From Chloroflexota bacterium (GTDB taxonomy: Bacteria; Chloroflexota; Anaerolineae; Aggregatilineales; UBA3940): a DNA stretch of 5,697 nt. Position numbers and translations under genes: made by a program. This document shows, one piece after another, positions 1-5,171 of this stretch. Numbering within the stretch: position 1 is the stretch's first letter; every line of letters begins with the position of its first letter. The notes under the pieces were generated by a model that saw nothing but the letters and a program-made list of their open reading frames with translations, did not search any database and was not told where the DNA came from. The stretch is from positions 1 through 5,697 of the forward strand of contig JAHEME010000158.1 in NCBI GenBank assembly GCA_024643825.1. Direction: 5' to 3'.

Positions 1-399
1 TTGGATAAGCGCTTCGGTTGGTCACCGCCGCTGGGATGGATCGTCCCGGCTGCCGCGCTGATCGTGATGGTGGCGGGCCACCTCCTCTCTACCTGGGCTG
101 TGGTAGTCAATCGGTTTTTCTCGTCAGTCGTTCGTATCCAGGCGGATCGGGGTCACACCGTTATCACCGATGGCCCATATCATGTGATGCGGCATCCCGC
201 GTACTGTGGGTGGATTGCTTCGTGGCTGGCGATGCCGTTTTTGCTTGGCACGCTGTGGTCTCTGATCCCAGCGGGGATTATCTGTACGCTTACGGTCGCA
301 CGAACGGCCCTCGAAGATCGCACGCTTCTGGCGGAGCTTGCTGGTTACGCGGAATATGCGCAGCAGACCCGCTACCGCTTGCTGCCGGGCGTGTGGTGA
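1..399 (+). CDS. ICMT/PEMT-type membrane methyltransferase, copy 1 (5' end outside window)
   Basis: This is the C-terminal 132 residues of an integral membrane methyltransferase of the isoprenylcysteine carboxyl methyltransferase / phospholipid methyltransferase superfamily, which moves a methyl group from SAM to a small or lipidic acceptor at the membrane. Visible are a hydrophobic helix (about residues 12-36), the motif GPYHVMRHPAYCG (58-70; Arg64-His65-Pro66 is the family's SAM-site signature), a hydrophobic hairpin (about 70-100), and the C-terminal block with ALEDRTLL, GYAEYA and a final PGVW. The TTG at position 1 could look like a start codon, but the frame aligns without gaps to the last 132 residues of the next gene, where that residue is an internal Leu109. 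About 108 N-terminal codons must therefore lie upstream of the window. Hand-counted identity to copy 2 is 73/132. It ends 63 nt before copy 2 and is probably in the same operon. The family is sure; the substrate is unknown. Confidence 0.88.
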   Translation: MDKRFGWSPPLGWIVPAAALIVMVAGHLLSTWAVVVNRFFSSVVRIQADRGHTVITDGPYHVMRHPAYCGWIASWLAMPFLLGTLWSLIPAGIICTLTVARTALEDRTLLAELAGYAEYAQQTRYRLLPGVW

Positions 400-462
400 G
401 GAACCTGCCAACGCATCACCCATCACACACGACCTGGCACTCTATAGGAAAGGAGCAGTCCC

Positions 463-1185
463 ATGACCACGAACATGCAGTCACAAAGAGATGACCCCCC
501 CAACAGCGGCAGGATCATCGCCCGCTGGTCGATCCGCGAGACGATGGGCGTGATCATGATGGCCGCGATCCTGTTCCTTGTAGCAGGTCGCTGGGATTGG
601 GCGATGGGCTGGGCTGTCGTCGCCGCCACCGCCCTGTGGGTGATCGGCACGGGCGCGGTGTTGATCCCGAATCACATTGCGCTCCTCGCGGAACGGGTAG
701 GGCCGCGTAAAGGGGCCAAATCCTGGGATACCGCCATCATGAGCGTGGTCGGGATCAGTGTACTCGCGGAGTATGTGATTGCCGGGTTGGATATGCGTAA
801 CGGCTGGTCGCACGGAATCACGCTCCCGGTTCAGATCGCGATGCTGGCGGTCGTGCTGGTGGGTCATGGGATGGCGGTATGGGCCACCGCCTCAAACGCC
901 TACTTCTCGCAGATCGTGCGCATCCAGACGGACCGGGGCCACAGCGTCGCCACAGGCGGCCCGTATCGCATCGTTCGGCATCCGAGCTACATTGGCGTGA
1001 TCCTGGTGTACGTGGCTGCCGCATTCGCCCTCGGATCATGGTGGGCGCTGATTCCCGCTGCGCTCTCCGCCGTGCTGATGGTCGTCCGCACTGCCCTCGA
1101 AGATCGCACCCTGCTGGCGGAGCTTCCGGGCTATACTGAATATGCCGAGAAGACGCGCTATCGCCTGATCCCTGGGATATGGTGA
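463..1185 (+). CDS. ICMT/PEMT-type membrane methyltransferase, copy 2
   Basis: This is a full-length 240-residue membrane protein of the isoprenylcysteine carboxyl methyltransferase / PEMT superfamily, a SAM-dependent methyltransferase embedded in the cytoplasmic membrane. A polar N-terminus of about 25 residues is followed by hydrophobic segments near 27-43, 47-68, 90-108 and 118-141, and a long hydrophobic hairpin near 176-208. The SAM-site signature is GPYRIVRHPSYIG (166-178, Arg172-His173-Pro174). The C-terminal block contains ALEDRTLLAEL (211-221), GYTEYA and a terminal PGIW, typical of the family's catalytic tail. The ATG at 463 is chosen because AAGGAG (450-455) sits 7 nt upstream. The downstream SnoaL-like gene starts 22 nt after the stop, so the two are probably cotranscribed. 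Bacterial relatives act on varied acceptors, including thiols and lipids. Prenylated proteins are unlikely in bacteria, so the ICMT name describes the fold and not the substrate. Confidence 0.9.
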   Translation: MTTNMQSQRDDPPNSGRIIARWSIRETMGVIMMAAILFLVAGRWDWAMGWAVVAATALWVIGTGAVLIPNHIALLAERVGPRKGAKSWDTAIMSVVGISVLAEYVIAGLDMRNGWSHGITLPVQIAMLAVVLVGHGMAVWATASNAYFSQIVRIQTDRGHSVATGGPYRIVRHPSYIGVILVYVAAAFALGSWWALIPAALSAVLMVVRTALEDRTLLAELPGYTEYAEKTRYRLIPGIW

Positions 1186-1194
1186 GTGCATCGA

Positions 1195-1200
1195 AAGGAG
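1195..1200 (+). promoter_or_regulatory. Shine-Dalgarno site that supports a GTG start
   Basis: AAGGAG lies 7 nt before the GTG at 1208, the same motif and spacing as before the ATG at 463. It supports GTG as the true start of the SnoaL-like gene. Confidence 0.75.
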
Positions 1201-1207
1201 AGGAACC

Positions 1208-1645
1208 GTGAAGAATTTAGAAACCGCGCAGAAGTTCGCCTCGCTGCTCAACGCGAGAGATTGGAACGAACTTCACGACCTGCTCGCCGAGAATTTTACC
1301 GCCAGAGGCCCCACGCTTGCGCTGAACAGGGAGCAGATCATCCACTATCTGCAAATCCTGATCACGGCTTTTCCCGATATGGAGTTTGGCCTGACCAACT
1401 TCGAAGAGAAGGATGGTCTGATGGTTTCCAAAGGGCGCGAGAAAGGGACTCATACGGGTAGGCTCGACCTGCATCCACTTGGCATTGAAGTATCGCTGCC
1501 ACCAACAGGGAAGACCTTCGAACTGCCGGAAACGATCTATATGATCGGCGCGGCAGGCGGCAAGGTCATCTACTATGGAGAAGAGGAAGTAGCGGGCGGC
1601 GGGCTTGCTGGGTTGCTGGCCCAGTTGGGAGTAGAGGTGCCTTAG
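1208..1645 (+). CDS. SnoaL-like / ester cyclase family protein (NTF2 fold)
   Basis: This is a 145-residue soluble protein of the SnoaL-like NTF2-fold superfamily, small cone-shaped barrels that bind or cyclise small hydrophobic molecules. Supporting motifs are an N-terminal amphipathic region with Ala/Asp/Trp spacing (6-30, ending in LLAENF), FPDMEF (55-60), GTHTG (80-84), PPTGK (98-102) and the C-terminal GLLAQLG (135-141), all characteristic of bacterial 'ester cyclase' annotations. Length is normal for a single domain. The tail before GLLAQLG reads YYGEEEVAGGG, where many relatives carry a His-Trp and an Asp that acts as acid/base. The classical cyclase chemistry is therefore not assured, and the protein may be a binding protein or another enzyme. 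It starts at GTG, fixed by a good Shine-Dalgarno site, and lies between two methyltransferase paralogues with gaps of 22 and 23 nt, which points to a shared pathway. There is no signal peptide, so it is probably cytoplasmic. Confidence 0.82.
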   Translation: MKNLETAQKFASLLNARDWNELHDLLAENFTARGPTLALNREQIIHYLQILITAFPDMEFGLTNFEEKDGLMVSKGREKGTHTGRLDLHPLGIEVSLPPTGKTFELPETIYMIGAAGGKVIYYGEEEVAGGGLAGLLAQLGVEVP

Positions 1646-1668
1646 CCAAATCCCAGGAAGGTACAGAT

Positions 1669-2373
1669 ATGATGCCTCCTGAAATCCGACGCGCCATCAT
1701 CCGCTGGACCCTACAATCCGCCGCCGGGGTGGTGGGATACGCTGCGCTGCTGTTCTGGGCGGCGGGTCGCCTCGATTGGCTGTGGGGGTGGGCCTTCATT
1801 GCCCTGCTTGCCGCCGCGCTGCTCGGTCACGTGATCGTACTCGTCCCCACCAACCCGGCGCTCCTCGCCGAACGGCAAAAGGGCATTCGCCGCACCGATG
1901 CGCCGCGCTGGGATCGCTGGATCGCCGCTTTTGGCGCTGGCTTGATGCCCTTCATCTCGTGGGCCATCGCCGGTCTGAATGTACGCTTTGGCTGGGAAGC
2001 CCCCATGCCCATCGCCCTGCATCTGATCGGGCTGGCGCTGGGGATCGCCGGGTGGGGGATGTTCCTGTGGGCGCTGGGAGCCAACGCCTTCTTCTCGGAG
2101 GCCGTCCGCATCCAGACCGAGCGTGGTCATTCCGTCCAATCGAGCGGCCCCTATCGATTCGTGCGGCATCCCGGCTATCTCGGCGCATGCCTGACCTTCC
2201 TCGGAACGCCCTTTCTCCTCGGCTCGCGCTGGGCGCTGATCCCCACGCTGATCGGCATTGCGCTCTACGTTCTTCGCACCGCGCTGGAAGATCGCTACCT
2301 GCATGCGAACCTCGACGGCTACACTGAGTACGCACAGCAAACGCACTATCGTCTGATCCCCGGCCTGTGGTAA
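1669..2373 (+). CDS. ICMT/PEMT-type membrane methyltransferase, copy 3
   Basis: This is a 234-residue integral membrane methyltransferase, the third paralogue in the cluster. Hydrophobic segments lie near 17-32, 38-60, 85-103 and 115-137, with a hydrophobic hairpin near 170-202. The SAM-site signature is SGPYRFVRHPGYLG (159-172, Arg166-His167-Pro168), and the C-terminus has ALEDRYL, GYTEYA and a terminal PGLW. Its last 132 residues align without a gap to copy 2 (71/132 identical by hand count), and the N-terminal half keeps the pattern GR-DW--GW and PALLAER-K seen as GR-DW--GW and IALLAER in copy 2. Two ATG codons stand in tandem (1669, 1672); AGGAAGG at 1655-1661 favours 1669 with 7 nt spacing. 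One C-terminal difference is NL in place of EL in the AEL block, a non-conservative change near the putative catalytic tail. The hydrolase gene begins 25 nt downstream. The substrate is unknown and may differ from that of the other copies. Confidence 0.9.
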   Translation: MMPPEIRRAIIRWTLQSAAGVVGYAALLFWAAGRLDWLWGWAFIALLAAALLGHVIVLVPTNPALLAERQKGIRRTDAPRWDRWIAAFGAGLMPFISWAIAGLNVRFGWEAPMPIALHLIGLALGIAGWGMFLWALGANAFFSEAVRIQTERGHSVQSSGPYRFVRHPGYLGACLTFLGTPFLLGSRWALIPTLIGIALYVLRTALEDRYLHANLDGYTEYAQQTHYRLIPGLW

Positions 2374-2383
2374 CATTTGGCCC

Positions 2384-2388
2384 GGAGG
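2384..2388 (+). promoter_or_regulatory. Shine-Dalgarno site deciding between GTG and ATG
   Basis: GGAGG lies 10 nt before GTG (2399) and 13 nt before the adjacent ATG (2402). Spacing favours the GTG, but the ATG remains possible; the products differ by one residue. Confidence 0.55.
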
Positions 2389-2398
2389 CGCGATAACC

Positions 2399-3058
2399 GT
2401 GATGAATGATGCACTCAATCAAATGGGCTATCTGGCGACCCCGCCGGGTGGCAGCGGCCCCGGTGTTCTGGTGTTACATGCCTGGTGGGGTTTGAATGAC
2501 TTCATCAAACAGGTATGTGATCGGCTGGCGGCTCAGGGGTTCGTAGCCTTCGCCCCGGATATGGTTCACGGCGATGTGGTCACCACGCGCGAGGCAGCCG
2601 ACGAGCTTGTGAGTCAGGTCGATGGCGCAGACGTGAGCGCCCTTCTCAGTCAGGCGGTTGCGGAATTTCGTTCTCACCCAACCGTCACCCGTGGTCAGAT
2701 CGGGGTAGTGGGGTTTTCGTTTGGCGCGGCCTGGGCATTGGAACTTGCGACCAGGCTTGCCCCGCAGTCGATCAAGGCCGTGACCGTGTATTATGGCAAC
2801 TATCCGGGGCTTGAGTACGATCAAACCCACGCGGCATTCCTCGGTCACTTCGCCGCATCCGATGAGTTTGAACCCACCGAAGAAGTCCACACCACCGAAG
2901 CCAACATGCGCGAGGCGGGGCGCGATGTCACCTTTCACCACTATCCAGGGACGGGCCACTGGTTCGCCGAAGAAGATCGCCCTGACGCCTATAACGCAGC
3001 GGCGGCGGCCCTTGCCTGGAAGCGCACCATCGAGTTCCTGACCACCACCCTCACATAG
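2399..3058 (+). CDS. Dienelactone hydrolase family protein (Ser nucleophile)
   Basis: This is a 219-residue single-domain alpha/beta hydrolase of the dienelactone hydrolase (DLH) family, probably a soluble cytoplasmic esterase or lactonase. Seen in order are the first beta strand with GPGVLVLHAWWGLN (20-33, oxyanion region), VAFAPDMVHGD (49-59), the nucleophile elbow GFSFG (105-109, Ser107), the acid loop FAASDEF (151-157, Asp155) and GTGHWF (184-189, His187). The Ser-Asp-His triad is complete. Classical DLH uses a Cys nucleophile and an active-site Glu in the first strand loop; both are replaced here (Ser107 and HAWWG). This sequence therefore belongs to a serine-type branch whose substrate cannot be assumed to be dienelactone. 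Length is close to the family norm. It is the last gene of the left operon, 25 nt after methyltransferase copy 3, and may hydrolyse an ester or lactone made or used by the neighbours. The operon position is seen; the pathway link is inferred. Confidence 0.88.
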   Translation: MMNDALNQMGYLATPPGGSGPGVLVLHAWWGLNDFIKQVCDRLAAQGFVAFAPDMVHGDVVTTREAADELVSQVDGADVSALLSQAVAEFRSHPTVTRGQIGVVGFSFGAAWALELATRLAPQSIKAVTVYYGNYPGLEYDQTHAAFLGHFAASDEFEPTEEVHTTEANMREAGRDVTFHHYPGTGHWFAEEDRPDAYNAAAAALAWKRTIEFLTTTLT

Positions 3059-3095
3059 ATACAAATCCAGGAACGAATCGAGGCGGAGTTTTTCT

Positions 3096-3138
3096 CCCCT
3101 CTCCCAGACCATCGAAGATGGTCGAACCGGGAGAGGGG
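3096..3138. repeat. REP-like nested inverted repeat (two stacked stems)
   Basis: CCCCTCTCCC (3096-3105) pairs perfectly with GGGAGAGGGG (3129-3138). Inside it, GACCATC (3107-3113) pairs with GATGGTC (3117-3123) around a GAA loop, leaving A3106 and five bases (3124-3128) unpaired. The outer arms followed by CCGGGGGTGAGGG resemble a dispersed intergenic repeat style that I recall from many bacterial genomes, Chloroflexota included. No U tract follows on either strand, so it is not a canonical intrinsic terminator. It lies between the end of the left operon and the next promoter and could still block or stabilise transcript ends. Confidence 0.8.
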
Positions 3139-3141
3139 CCG

Positions 3142-3166
3142 GGGGTGAGGGAGACCAGGGGTGAGG
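3142..3166. repeat. Short direct repeat GGGGTGAGG, two copies
   Basis: GGGGTGAGG occurs at 3142-3150 and 3158-3166, separated by 7 nt, immediately after the inverted repeat. It may be the tail of the same REP-like unit, partly duplicated. Confidence 0.6.
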
Positions 3167-3209
3167 TAGCAACTCCAGAAGATCCGATCGCTTGCCGCGA
3201 CCGCCATCT

Positions 3210-3238
3210 TTCGCATCTTCGCGAACTTCCCTTATAAT
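3210..3238 (+). promoter_or_regulatory. Sigma70-type promoter for the class I methyltransferase-like gene
   Basis: A perfect TATAAT (3233-3238) is preceded, after a 17-nt spacer, by TTCGCA (3210-3215), which matches TTGACA at 4 of 6 positions. Transcription would start near 3245, giving a leader of roughly 30 nt before the ATG at 3277. The position directly before an isolated gene supports the call. Confidence 0.65.
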
Positions 3239-3276
3239 GGTCGCTCTGTACTCTTCCCCATCATCCGATAGGCCCC

Positions 3277-4128
3277 ATGAGCGACCCAACGACCACAACC
3301 TACGACGACCTTCACAGCCCGGCGATCCCTGCCGCCCGCCCGATCCCCCGCGATGCCGCGTTGCGCACGGTCGTCACTGCCCTCGAATCCATCACTGAGA
3401 CTCGCATCGTCTGGCCGCGCGGTCTCATGAATCCCGGTGGGCCGCATCGCAGGCTGCGCGGCATGATCTCCCCGATCAGCATCGGCGAGGATGAGTGCCT
3501 CGTGTTCCGCCGCCTGATCGAAGTCGTGCGCCCGCGTCACGCCTTCCTGATCGGCAACGCCTTCGGATTCTCCAGCGCCTATATTGCCCATGTGATGGAA
3601 TCGCACGGTGGGGAAAGCGTCGTCACGCTCGATAGCCAGGCCGAAGGCGATGGCCTACGCTGTGCCCGCATTGCCGAACAGGTAGCGCAGACCCTCGGCT
3701 TACGCATTCTCACCAGCAGACACGGAACTTCCCCGCAGGATGTTCCCGCCGCTGCCACCGTCGCCGATCACGATCTGGTGTTCATCGATGGCTTGCACGC
3801 GCATCCTCAGGTGACCGATGATTTCGAGGCGATCCTGCCCTTCACCATAGAGAGCACGATCTTCGTCTGGCACGATTACTGGGTTCCGGGTGTGCCGCAG
3901 GGGGTCGCGGCGGCACGGGCCAGGGGAGTTCGGGTGTTATACCTGCCAACCTCGTGTGAGATGGTGCTCGGCACGCGCGATGCAGCGACGTTCAATCGAC
4001 TGCGCGCCAGCTACCCGGAGGCCCGTGAGGGGCTTCCCCGCTATGGCAGGCTGACCGCCCTCCGCGTATACACGCAGATCGCCGCCGCCTACCTGATCGA
4101 TCAGGTGCGATTCGCTATGGCGCGCTAA
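3277..4128 (+). CDS. Class I SAM-dependent methyltransferase-like protein
   Basis: This is a 283-residue soluble protein with a Rossmann-type class I methyltransferase core, resembling the Methyltransf_24 group. After an N-terminal extension of about 70 residues, motif I is FLIGNAFGFSSAYIA (90-104, glycine-rich SAM loop). The second strand ends in VVTLDSQ (115-121, Asp119 as the likely ribose-binding acid). The later strand is DLVFIDGLHAHPQV (166-179), a hallmark FIDG-H sequence, followed by an acidic helix and VWHDYW (197-202). The VDG-H/HDY combination is common in O-methyltransferases and cephalosporin-hydroxylase-like proteins that use His/Asp near the active site. The C-terminal region (about 225-283) has no motif I recognise. 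The Shine-Dalgarno site is weak (AGG around 3270-3272), but the strong promoter 30-odd nt upstream fits this first ATG. The gene is monocistronic in appearance, and its 3' end overlaps the opposing cupredoxin gene. The acceptor is unknown. Confidence 0.78.
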   Translation: MSDPTTTTYDDLHSPAIPAARPIPRDAALRTVVTALESITETRIVWPRGLMNPGGPHRRLRGMISPISIGEDECLVFRRLIEVVRPRHAFLIGNAFGFSSAYIAHVMESHGGESVVTLDSQAEGDGLRCARIAEQVAQTLGLRILTSRHGTSPQDVPAAATVADHDLVFIDGLHAHPQVTDDFEAILPFTIESTIFVWHDYWVPGVPQGVAAARARGVRVLYLPTSCEMVLGTRDAATFNRLRASYPEAREGLPRYGRLTALRVYTQIAAAYLIDQVRFAMAR

Positions 4129-4534
4129 CCACGAGCGTGCCCTGCATGCCGACTTCCAGATGTCCTGGCACGCCGCACACAATCTGATACGTCCCCGGTT
4201 CCTTCGGTGCGGTGAAAGATAGTGTCCCGGTTTGGCCGGGTTCAACTTGTATGTGCCACAGAGCGTGCGGTTCGTCTTCCTCATCAAAGGGCGCTTCCGC
4301 CGTGTAGTCCAGTTCCATGATGTACATGCTGTGGATCAGCGCACCGGTGTTATCCAGCGTCAGCGTGACTTCCGCCCCCGGCTCCGCATCGATCTCCGCC
4401 GGATCGTACATGAACTCATGTAAGTCAATGGTCTTGTTGACCGGGCGTGGCCCTTCGCTGCCTCCACCGCAGGCTGCCAGCATCGCCGCCACACCGATCC
4501 CTGCTGCCAGAACGATCCATCGCTTGCCTTGCAT
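4115..4534 (-). CDS. Cupredoxin-domain lipoprotein (type 1 copper)
   Basis: This is a 139-residue exported copper protein, probably an electron carrier anchored on the outer face of the cytoplasmic membrane. The N-terminus is a lipoprotein signal: basic start MQGKRW, a hydrophobic core and lipobox LAAC (19-22), with Cys22 as the lipidated residue followed by GGG. The mature part is one cupredoxin domain. All four type 1 copper ligands are visible: His68 (in ALIHSM), then Cys120, His125 and Met130 in the C-terminal loop spanning CGVPGHLEVGM (120-130). The spacing matches plastocyanin/auracyanin/nitrite-reductase-like blue copper centres. An acidic stretch DEEDE (84-88) may form a docking surface. 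AAGGAG (complement of 4541-4546) lies 6 nt upstream of the ATG, fixing the start. Its last 14 bp overlap the convergent methyltransferase gene. Blue-copper binding is strongly supported by the ligands; the redox partner is unknown. Confidence 0.9.
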   Translation of the reverse strand: MQGKRWIVLAAGIGVAAMLAACGGGSEGPRPVNKTIDLHEFMYDPAEIDAEPGAEVTLTLDNTGALIHSMYIMELDYTAEAPFDEEDEPHALWHIQVEPGQTGTLSFTAPKEPGTYQIVCGVPGHLEVGMQGTLVVSAP

Positions 4535-4587
4535 TGGTTGCTCCTTGCCCGTGAATGCCCCACTTCATGGAGGCCTGTTTGCGCGGG

Positions 4588-4615
4588 ATTCTAGCACGCG
4601 GATGGGGATTGTCCA
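4588..4615 (-). promoter_or_regulatory. Extended -10 sigma70-type promoter for the cupredoxin gene
   Basis: Read on the minus strand, TGGACA (4615-4610, 5/6 to TTGACA) is followed by a 16-nt spacer and TAGAAT (4593-4588, 5/6 to TATAAT). TGC directly before the hexamer forms an extended -10. Transcription would start near 4581, giving a leader of roughly 45 nt. No operator-like palindrome is evident. Confidence 0.68.
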
Positions 4616-4643
4616 GCATGTATGCAGATGACCGCGTACTTCC

Positions 4644-4649
4644 TATACT
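4644..4649 (+). promoter_or_regulatory. Possible -10 box for the acetyltransferase gene
   Basis: TATACT matches TATAAT at 5 of 6 positions and lies about 30 nt before the ATG at 4680, in the 145-bp region shared with the divergent cupredoxin gene. No convincing -35 box is found at the usual spacing (TATGCA at 4621-4626 is poor), so the call is tentative. Confidence 0.3.
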
Positions 4650-4679
4650 CATATCAGGTATTCAACAGGTTCCTGCGAG

Positions 4680-5168
4680 ATGCGACTCATGGCCTCCTCT
4701 GATCCAACTCCCGTTGTTACTCTGCGCGATGTGACCGAAGACGATCTACCCATCTTCTTCGAGCACCAGCGCGACCCGGAAGCCAACCGCATGGCGGCAT
4801 ACCCCGCGCGCGGCTGGGAAAAACACATCGCGCACTGGCGGTACATTCTGCGCGAACCCAGCGTTCGTGTGCAAACCATCCTCTGCGGCGAAGAGGTCGC
4901 AGGCAGTGTCCTCAGCTATGTCAACGAGGGGATACGCGAAATCGGCTACTGGCTGGGCCGCGAGTTCTGGGGGAAGGGCATCGCTACCCGCGCGCTCGCC
5001 GCGTTTCTGCCTGGAGAATCGGCACGCCCGCTGTACGCGCACTGCGCCCAACACAATATCGGCTCCCGCCGCGTCCTGGAGAAATGCGGCTTTGCCATCA
5101 TCGGCGAAGACAGCTACCCGGAACCTGACGGCACGGTGGTCAAGGAGTTTGTGCTGCGATTGGATTGA
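4680..5168 (+). CDS. GNAT-family N-acetyltransferase (RimJ/RimL type)
   Basis: This is a 162-residue GNAT acetyltransferase, transferring acetyl from acetyl-CoA to an amine, in the RimJ/RimL-like branch. Seen in order are VTLRDVTEDDLPIFFEHQ (13-30, the first strand and helix, typical of this branch), a central sheet ending in AGSVLSYV and EIGYWLG (74-93), and the acetyl-CoA pyrophosphate loop REFWGKGIATRAL (94-106, core W-G-K-G-I-A-T). Next come N126 with S129 in AQHNIGSRRVLEKCGF (123-138, the Asn-x-x-Ser and EK-GF signature) and a C-terminal strand KEFVLRL. The length is standard. No good Shine-Dalgarno site precedes the ATG at 4680; the in-frame ATG at 4689 (residue 4) is an equally possible start. 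The stop lies 3 nt from the stop of the opposing cyclase gene. The acceptor may be a protein N-terminus, a small amine or an antibiotic; the sequence does not decide. Confidence 0.88.
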   Translation: MRLMASSDPTPVVTLRDVTEDDLPIFFEHQRDPEANRMAAYPARGWEKHIAHWRYILREPSVRVQTILCGEEVAGSVLSYVNEGIREIGYWLGREFWGKGIATRALAAFLPGESARPLYAHCAQHNIGSRRVLEKCGFAIIGEDSYPEPDGTVVKEFVLRLD

Positions 5169-5171
5169 GGG

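Noticed and set aside
1..3. TTG at position 1 as the true start of the first methyltransferase
   Set aside because: The frame aligns codon for codon with residues 109-240 of copy 2, so the TTG is an internal Leu codon and the gene begins outside the window.
463..2373. Assignment of the membrane methyltransferases as MddA (methanethiol S-methyltransferase) or as true protein ICMT
   Set aside because: Only superfamily motifs are visible. Nothing in the sequence fixes the acceptor, and bacteria generally lack prenylated CaaX proteins.
1711..2418. Long minus-strand open frame (235 codons) opposite methyltransferase copy 3
   Set aside because: It mirrors a well-supported membrane protein gene. 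Its product is rich in Gly, Pro, Gln and Arg with no recognisable domain, as expected from an antisense frame in GC-rich DNA.
3096..3138. Rho-independent terminator after the left operon
   Set aside because: The stem is strong, but no T tract follows on the + strand (CCGGGGGTGAG follows), and on the minus strand the downstream bases are A-rich.
3140..3170. CRISPR-like or tandem repeat array around the GGGGTGAGG copies
   Set aside because: Only two 9-nt copies separated by 7 nt, adjoining a REP-like hairpin; no regular repeat-spacer structure.
2474..3298. Long minus-strand open frame (274 codons) opposite the hydrolase
   Set aside because: It covers the hydrolase gene, the hairpin repeat and the next promoter. 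No domain is seen, and the sense strand has a complete catalytic triad.
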